From CAZYMF01 sp964648215 (GTDB lineage: Bacteria > Desulfobacterota > Binatia > HRBIN30 > JACQVA1): a stretch of DNA of 10,596 nt. The notes under the pieces were generated by a model. It was given only the letters and a program-made list of their open reading frames with translations. It did not search any database and was not told the DNA's origin. Below, piece by piece: positions 7,166-10,596 of this stretch (its first letter is position 1; each line of letters begins with the position of its first letter). The stretch covers positions 1 through 10,596 of the forward strand of contig CAZYMF010000169.1 of NCBI GenBank assembly GCA_964648215.1. Direction: 5' to 3'. A program made the position numbers and the translations under genes.

Positions 7166-7516
7166 ATGGACTTCAGCCATCTGCCGTCCTCCAAGCCGGC
7201 CCTGCGGCGTTCCAAGGGCGCCCCTGTCTTCTGCGTCGGTTGGCGTGCGTTCATTCATTGGCCGCAGCCGGCAGGGCAGGCGCCGCGCCCGGTGCCCATG
7301 ATCGATGCGACCGGCCAGTTGCTGCCCAACGACCTCGTCGACGGCCAGGAGGTGGAGATCCTCTCCTGGCGGCCGCGTGCGCGCGAAGGCGTGACCTATC
7401 AGGTGCGCCGCATAACGGACGGCACCGAGTGGTGGGTCGCCGTCGACTACCTTCGCCGTGAGCGGAACGCCGCGCCGAAGGCCACGGCCGGTGAGGCGAA
7501 GGGCGCGGAGGGCTGA
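7166..7516 (+). CDS. Hypothetical protein, 116 residues
   Basis: I do not recognise the family. ATG 7166 is chosen because GGGAG (7156-7160) lies 5 nt before it; the open frame extends upstream only through the RRM gene and its terminator in a shadow frame. The N-terminal part has FCVGWRAFIHWPQP with several aromatic residues. The middle part (about 55-96) reads DGQEVEILSWRPRAREGVTYQVRRITDGTEWWVA, with strands and turns suggesting a small beta-barrel (SH3-like) fold. The C-terminus is Ala/Lys/Glu-rich and probably disordered. There is no signal peptide or membrane segment, so it is likely cytoplasmic. It starts about 40 nt after the RRM terminator and so needs either its own promoter or leakage through that terminator. 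It is convergent with the isomerase gene. Function unknown. Confidence 0.65.
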   Translation: MDFSHLPSSKPALRRSKGAPVFCVGWRAFIHWPQPAGQAPRPVPMIDATGQLLPNDLVDGQEVEILSWRPRAREGVTYQVRRITDGTEWWVAVDYLRRERNAAPKATAGEAKGAEG

Positions 7517-7572
7517 TCTCGCCTGCGGGTCACTTTTCCCCGCCTTCCCCGCGCGCCCATCGGAACCTGGGA

Positions 7573-7601
7573 GATCTGCCGCGCCCCGGGCGGACCAGAT
7601 C
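7573..7601. terminator. Possible bidirectional terminator hairpin
   Basis: GATCTGCCGC (7573-7582) pairs with GCGG (7590-7593) and CAGATC (7596-7601), giving ten base pairs with a 2-nt bulge and a 7-nt loop. It sits in the 89-bp gap between the convergent stops at 7516 and 7606. There is no T-run on either side, so it may block polymerase or protect RNA ends rather than act as a classic intrinsic terminator. Confidence 0.4.
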
Positions 7602-7605
7602 CGCT

Positions 7606-8442
7606 TCAGTCGCCGCGGAACCTGGGTGAGCGCTTCTCGAGAAAAGCGCTCACCGCTTCGCTGACGTCGTTGCTCTGCACGAACGACGAGTTCCACTGGG
7701 CGACATATTCGAGCCCGTCCGCCGTGGAGTGTTCCTCGCTGTAGTTCAGCACCGCCTTGATCCCCTGCACTGCCATCGGCGAGTTGGCGGCGATCTCGTC
7801 GGCCATGGCGCGGGCGGCCGCCAGGAGGGCGTCCTTGTCGGCGAGCACCTGGTTCACCAGGCGGCAAGCCAGGGCGCGCTCGGCGTCGATGAAACGTCCG
7901 GTCAGCGCCATCTCCCGCGCCATGCCCTTGCCGACGATGGGCGTGATGCGCTGCAGGGTGCCGACGTCGGCGACGATCGCGATCTTCGTTTCGTAGATCG
8001 AGAACGTCGCGTCCGCCGAGCACAGGCGAACATCGCAGGCGGTGATCAGGTCGATGCCGCCGCCGAGGCACTTGTTGTGGACAGCGGCGATGACGGGCTT
8101 GCGGCACTCCGCGATGGCCGTAAAGCAATCCTGCAGGTCCTTGATCGTCCGGTAGAGCGAGTAGTTGCGCGCCGCCAGGCTGCGGCCGTGGTCGCCGCCG
8201 GTGGCACCGGCGAGAACGCCCGTGGCGGCTTCCTTCAGGTCCAGCCCCGCCGTGAACAGCCTTCCCTCGGCCCACACGACGATGGCGCGCACCTCGGAAT
8301 CGAGATCGAGCTCCGCGAACGCGCGCTTGATCTCGTAAAAGAACTTCATCGACATGGCGTTCAGTCGCTCCGGCGTATTGAGGACGACTTCGGCGAGGTG
8401 TCCGCGCCGGTCGATGCGAATGGTGGTGTAGGCGTCTGCCAT
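7606..8442 (-). CDS. Enoyl-CoA hydratase-family, dienoyl-CoA isomerase (ECH1) type
   Basis: The product is 278 residues. AAGGAGG (8457-8451) lies 8 nt before ATG 8442. It has the crotonase fold: FTAGLDL at 63-69 and CLGGGIDL at 125-132 supply the two backbone NH groups that hold the acyl-CoA thioester oxyanion. Three acidic residues, Asp131 (GGGID), Glu151 (IYETK) and Asp159 (ADVGTLQR), match in identity and in spacing (20 and 8 residues) the Asp176/Glu196/Asp204 trio of mammalian ECH1. The ADVGTLQR block and the tail YVAQWNSSFVQSNDV are also ECH1-like. The likely reaction is isomerisation of 3,5-dienoyl-CoA to 2,4-dienoyl-CoA during beta-oxidation of unsaturated fatty acids in the cytoplasm. 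A related ring-degradation or hydratase role remains possible. No other beta-oxidation gene is visible, but the sequence upstream is broken by the assembly gap. Confidence 0.92.
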   Translation of the reverse strand: MADAYTTIRIDRRGHLAEVVLNTPERLNAMSMKFFYEIKRAFAELDLDSEVRAIVVWAEGRLFTAGLDLKEAATGVLAGATGGDHGRSLAARNYSLYRTIKDLQDCFTAIAECRKPVIAAVHNKCLGGGIDLITACDVRLCSADATFSIYETKIAIVADVGTLQRITPIVGKGMAREMALTGRFIDAERALACRLVNQVLADKDALLAAARAMADEIAANSPMAVQGIKAVLNYSEEHSTADGLEYVAQWNSSFVQSNDVSEAVSAFLEKRSPRFRGD

Positions 8443-8469
8443 GGTGTGCTCCTCCTTTGCCCGCGCCGG

Positions 8470-8498
8470 ATTCTCGGGGCACCATCCCCTGGAGTCAA
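8470..8498 (-). promoter_or_regulatory. Sigma70-type promoter of the dienoyl-CoA isomerase gene
   Basis: Read on the minus strand, TTGACT (8498-8493) and GAGAAT (8475-8470) are separated by 17 nt. The first matches the -35 consensus at 5 of 6 and the second the -10 at 4 of 6. The start would be near 8463, about 20 nt before the ATG and just before the AAGGAGG ribosome binding site, so the geometry is consistent. Confidence 0.6.
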
Positions 8499-8507
8499 GC
8501 GCGCGTC

Positions 8508-8539
8508 CGTTGCCGTCGGGGGCGTAGCTGACGGCAACG
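8508..8539. promoter_or_regulatory. 10-bp-arm inverted repeat upstream of the isomerase promoter
   Basis: CGTTGCCGTC (8508-8517) and GACGGCAACG (8530-8539) are perfect inverted arms around a 12-nt spacer. The centre lies about 60 bp upstream of the predicted transcription start, just outside the -35. This position suits an activator or repressor dimer. It could instead be the hairpin of a transcript coming from the gap region. Confidence 0.5.
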
Positions 8540-8561
8540 CCGTACAAAGTGCTCCCTCGGC

Positions 8562-8661
8562 NNNNNNNNNNNNNNNNNNNNNNNNNNNNNNNNNNNNNNN
8601 NNNNNNNNNNNNNNNNNNNNNNNNNNNNNNNNNNNNNNNNNNNNNNNNNNNNNNNNNNNNN
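8562..8661. other. Assembly gap of 100 N
   Basis: Exactly 100 N, the conventional placeholder for a scaffold gap of unknown length. Open frames that appear to cross it are artefacts. The true distance, and any genes between the isomerase promoter and the sulfatase, are unknown. Confidence 0.99.
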
Positions 8662-9276
8662 TTGGGAAGTGCCTACGAAGGATCGATCCGCACGCCGGCG
8701 CTGGCGCGCTGGCCGGGGCACGTGCCGGCAGGCGCCGTCACCAACGAGATCGTCGCCCTGGTGGACATCTTTCCGACGCTCGCCAAGCTCGCCGGCGTGA
8801 AGGTCCCCGACGACCGGGCCATCGACGGCGTGGACCAGACGGCGCTTCTCCTCGGCCAGAGCCAGACCTCGGCGCGGGAGCACGTCCTGTTCTTCTCCGG
8901 ACGCACGTTGCTGGCGGTCAAATGGAGACGTTTCAAGGTGTTCTTCACCGGCGACGACCCCGCGCCGCGGGTGCGCTCGTGGCGCCGGCTGTGGGCTCCG
9001 CTGATCTACAACGTCGAGCAGGATCAGCGCGAGGAGGTCGACATTGCGATGGACAACCTGTGGCTACTGCAGCCCGTGGTCACCCATCTCTATCGATTCC
9101 TCTTCAGCGTCGACCAGGAGGGAATCATCCTCCCCGGCGGCGACAAGCCCGAGAAGAGCACCCTCGAGATCCCGTTCCAGAGCCAGGACGAGATCCAGCG
9201 CAGCATGTCCGCACTGAAGTGGCAGTTCATCAAGAAGAAGGTGAAGAAGTACCTTCCGTTCGTCGGCGACGAGTGA
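8662..9276 (+). CDS. Arylsulfatase-family protein, C-terminal part, 5' end lost in gap
   Basis: 204 residues remain after the gap. The first intact residues, GSAYEGSIRTPALARWPG, are the typical 'E-G-x-R-x-P' strand near the end of the sulfatase catalytic domain, normally preceded by the metal-binding Lys/His region. The following VTNEIVALVDIFPTLAKLAGV and IDGVDQTALLLGQS blocks are also standard. So is REHVLFFSGRTLLAVKWRRFKVFF, the C-terminal beta-sheet subdomain of formylglycine sulfatases (alkaline phosphatase superfamily). The Cys/Ser-x-Pro-x-Arg site that becomes formylglycine would lie in the missing half, so activity cannot be judged. Full-length relatives are about 450-600 residues, so perhaps half or more is absent. 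The C-terminal basic run KKKVKKYLPF is not a membrane anchor. The substrate (sulfate ester of a sugar, steroid or aryl compound) is unknown. The frame is clean up to TGA 9276. Confidence 0.88.
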   Translation: MGSAYEGSIRTPALARWPGHVPAGAVTNEIVALVDIFPTLAKLAGVKVPDDRAIDGVDQTALLLGQSQTSAREHVLFFSGRTLLAVKWRRFKVFFTGDDPAPRVRSWRRLWAPLIYNVEQDQREEVDIAMDNLWLLQPVVTHLYRFLFSVDQEGIILPGGDKPEKSTLEIPFQSQDEIQRSMSALKWQFIKKKVKKYLPFVGDE

Positions 9277-9446
9277 CGGCGGACGGAGAACGCCATGACA
9301 AACCGTGATCTCGGTAACCGTCTGCGGCCCTGCAGAAACAGCGTCTGAGCTGCCCCGGCGCGACCGATGTGACTCGGCATTGGTGGGTGACCCTCTGCAT
9401 CTTGTACCCAACTCGTTGACCGACCGGTGAAATTCCCTGCTCAACG

Positions 9447-9476
9447 GGGGTCACGATCGGCGCCGATCGTGACCCC
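9447..9476. repeat. Perfect 30-bp palindrome
   Basis: The left half GGGGTCACGATCGGC (9447-9461) is the exact reverse complement of the right half (9462-9476), with no spacer. It lies about 170 bp after the sulfatase stop. As RNA it would fold into a 13-bp stem with a GCGC loop, but no T-run follows. It could be a dispersed palindromic (REP-like) element, a dimeric protein site, or a transcript-end hairpin. Confidence 0.9.
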
Positions 9477-10002
9477 GGCAAATTGGACGTAAGATGCAAG
9501 ACAATCCGCGATAAGCATCCGTTCCTCCAGGCGTCAACTTTGCCCGCCGAAACACATCGGTCTCCACGACCAACTTTTGACGTCTCGGCAACGCCCATTC
9601 ACAGGTTGGTTCGCTTGCCCGCTAGCTCGAGTGGAAACCGCCGCACACGCCGCAGTCGCCGCACCAGCGTCGGGAGCGCTCGCGGAAGGTAGTTACAATA
9701 GTCGATGAAGCCGGTAAGCGTCCCGAACGTGCGCTCTGCGGCGGCAAATGGAGATCGCTGCGCAGGGTCTGCTCCCGGCGCACGGGCGGCGGTGTATCGT
9801 GATCGGCACGATAGGCGCGCACGTAGTCGAGCAGGCGACGCAGCCCTGATGTACCGACTGCTTCTATCATGAAACCCCCATGTTTGCCCGGCTCGCTGGG
9901 TACCAGGCTGACGACGACCAGCCGCCTTCTCCAGTAGGGCGAGCGCTCGCCGACGTCGGGCGTTGCGTGTACCTGAGCGCGTACGGGCGTGAGGGCTCGG
10001 GC

Positions 10003-10203
10003 ATGAAATGGGGCGTGAGCGTTGTGCTCTCTCTCGTTTCGGCCTTCACGCCCGCGCTGCCCCGCTGCGCTCCTGTGGTTGAGCGCGCGTGCCTCGAAAA
10101 TCACCCGCAGCGGCCGTCTGAACGAGAGGCCCGCCGGGGACCGGCTGGTTTTGGCGACGCCGGAAGCGGCTGGGGAATGATGTTGGTCGGCCTATTGAAG
10201 TAA
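10003..10203 (+). CDS. Possible small exported peptide, 66 residues
   Basis: This is a doubtful gene of unknown family. ATG 10003 has GAGGG at 9991-9995, 7 nt before it. The N-terminus MKWGVSVVLSLVSAFTPALP looks like a short Sec signal with Lys2 and a hydrophobic core. The middle is polar and charged (ENHPQRPSEREARRGPAG), and the end is again hydrophobic (GWGMMLVGLLK). It has two cysteines (about residues 22 and 30). It overlaps only low-quality frames. In GC-rich DNA such a frame can arise by chance, so only conservation would establish it. Confidence 0.22.
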   Translation: MKWGVSVVLSLVSAFTPALPRCAPVVERACLENHPQRPSEREARRGPAGFGDAGSGWGMMLVGLLK

Positions 10204-10435
10204 GATCCCGGACGCGAAAACTCTAGCTCCGTTGCAGGTAGGCAGGCGGGGTTTTTCTAGCCTTGCGCGGTCGACGCGCCGGACGCAAGGTGCTGCCCAG
10301 TCCGGCGGAGTTGGTCACGTGGAACTACCACTGCGGGTTGCCGAACGGAGTCTGCCGGCGGACGCTGCGGCGCGACGCGGCGAGCTCGGCTGCAGGCGTG
10401 CCAGGTGGAGCGACATAACGCAGAGGTATCGGACG

Positions 10436-10464
10436 TTGCGGAATCTCCTTGCTGACCGTATAGC
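10436..10464 (+). promoter_or_regulatory. Candidate promoter of the lipoprotein gene
   Basis: TTGCGG (10436-10441) and TATAGC (10459-10464) are 17 nt apart. A start near 10471 would leave a leader of about 42 nt before ATG 10513. The match is partial (3 of 6 and 4 of 6). Confidence 0.35.
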
Positions 10465-10512
10465 TACGCTTCCCCGTTGCCAGCGGAGACCGCGGAATGT
10501 TAGGTTCACCCC

Positions 10513-10596
10513 ATGTGGGGACTTCGGTTCTCAGGACTCGTGCTGCAGGTTTTTCTCGCGATTGGCATCCTGGGGTGCTCTGACTCGAGTGATCTG
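10513..10596 (+). CDS. N-terminus of a probable lipoprotein, cut by the right edge
   Basis: Only 28 codons are inside the window. The peptide begins MWGLRFSGLVLQVFL and continues AIGILGCSDSSDL. It shows an Arg near the N-terminus, a hydrophobic core and the lipobox I-L-G-C with Cys22. This is the pattern recognised by Lgt and then by signal peptidase II (encoded here at 5789-6331). The Ser/Asp residues after the cysteine suggest a flexible linker; Asp at position +3 rather than +2 does not suggest inner-membrane retention, so outer-membrane or surface sorting is possible. An in-frame TAG at 10501-10503 excludes an earlier start. The ribosome binding site is weak (TTAGG, about 8 nt upstream). 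The protein's role cannot be told from this fragment. Confidence 0.6.
   Translation, partial: MWGLRFSGLVLQVFLAIGILGCSDSSDL

Larger units (their letters stand above)
9277..10512. other. Gene-poor 1.2 kb with no convincing gene
   Basis: No open frame here has a recognisable domain together with a good start. A minus-strand frame at 9622-10104 (GTG start, no ribosome binding site) is Arg/Pro-rich and looks accidental. A different minus frame ending near 9606 reads TGFIDYCNYLPRALPTLVRR before its stop, which is protein-like but matches nothing I know. The region holds the 30-bp palindrome (9447-9476), a 7-bp-arm hairpin TATCGTG/CACGATA (9795-9813), a small possible secreted-peptide gene (10003-10203) and a promoter candidate near the right edge. 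It may be decayed coding sequence. Confidence 0.5.

Noticed and set aside
7729..8561. Plus-strand frame appearing to join the sulfatase through the gap
   Set aside because: It is antisense to the isomerase, and the join is created only by the N run. The real sulfatase sequence is seen only from 8662 on.
8662..8883. Minus-strand extension of the isomerase frame across the gap
   Set aside because: The gap length is arbitrary, and the isomerase has a clear ATG with ribosome binding site at 8442. The part beyond the gap is antisense to the sulfatase.
9622..10104. Minus-strand frame of 160 codons
   Set aside because: GTG start without a ribosome binding site, Arg/Pro/His-rich, no domain, and two frames are open at once, as expected by chance in GC-rich DNA.
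10242..10418. Plus-strand open frame reading ELVTWNYHCGLPNGVCRR
   Set aside because: Somewhat protein-like, but it has no ATG or GTG start near its beginning, no ribosome binding site, is only 58 codons and matches no family I recognise.

Overview
This is a GC-rich bacterial window. It contains a 100-base run of N (8562-8661), so it comes from a scaffolded draft assembly or metagenome bin. Gene content fits a Gram-negative delta-proteobacterium-like lineage (Myxococcota- or Binatota-type): a large CadC-like/AAA/TPR regulator, signal peptidase II, a lipoprotein signal peptide, a small RRM protein, and enoyl-CoA hydratase-family and sulfatase genes. The lineage is an inference from composition and gene style, not a proven placement.

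Left part (1-4640): a secreted pectin-acetylesterase/Notum-family esterase runs off the left edge on the minus strand. It is divergent from a 1071-residue plus-strand regulator with an N-terminal OmpR-type winged helix, a STAND/AAA-type ATPase and a long helical repeat tail. The two share an intergenic region of about 360 bp, which makes a regulator-target pair possible but unproven.

Middle (4641-7605): a minus-strand single-pass membrane protein of unknown function comes first. Next to it lies a minus-strand pair, lspA (signal peptidase II) followed 10 nt later by an 83-residue stub resembling the N-terminus of a CapK/phenylacetate-CoA-ligase-like enzyme. Divergent from lspA is a monocistronic RRM RNA-binding protein gene with a structured leader and a textbook intrinsic terminator. 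A conserved-looking 116-residue hypothetical protein follows.

Right part (7606-10596): a minus-strand enoyl-CoA hydratase-family protein carries the three acidic residues of delta3,5-delta2,4-dienoyl-CoA isomerase (ECH1 type). It has a recognisable promoter and a 10-bp-arm inverted repeat just upstream. After the gap comes the C-terminal part of a plus-strand arylsulfatase whose catalytic half is lost in the gap. About 1.2 kb follows with no convincing gene but with a perfect 30-bp palindrome. At the right edge a probable lipoprotein gene begins.

I see no CRISPR array, tRNA, rRNA, intact transposase or obvious defence system. The items most worth a second look are the two strong palindromes, the truncated ligase stub behind lspA, the structured leader of the RRM gene, and the gene-poor 1.2 kb.
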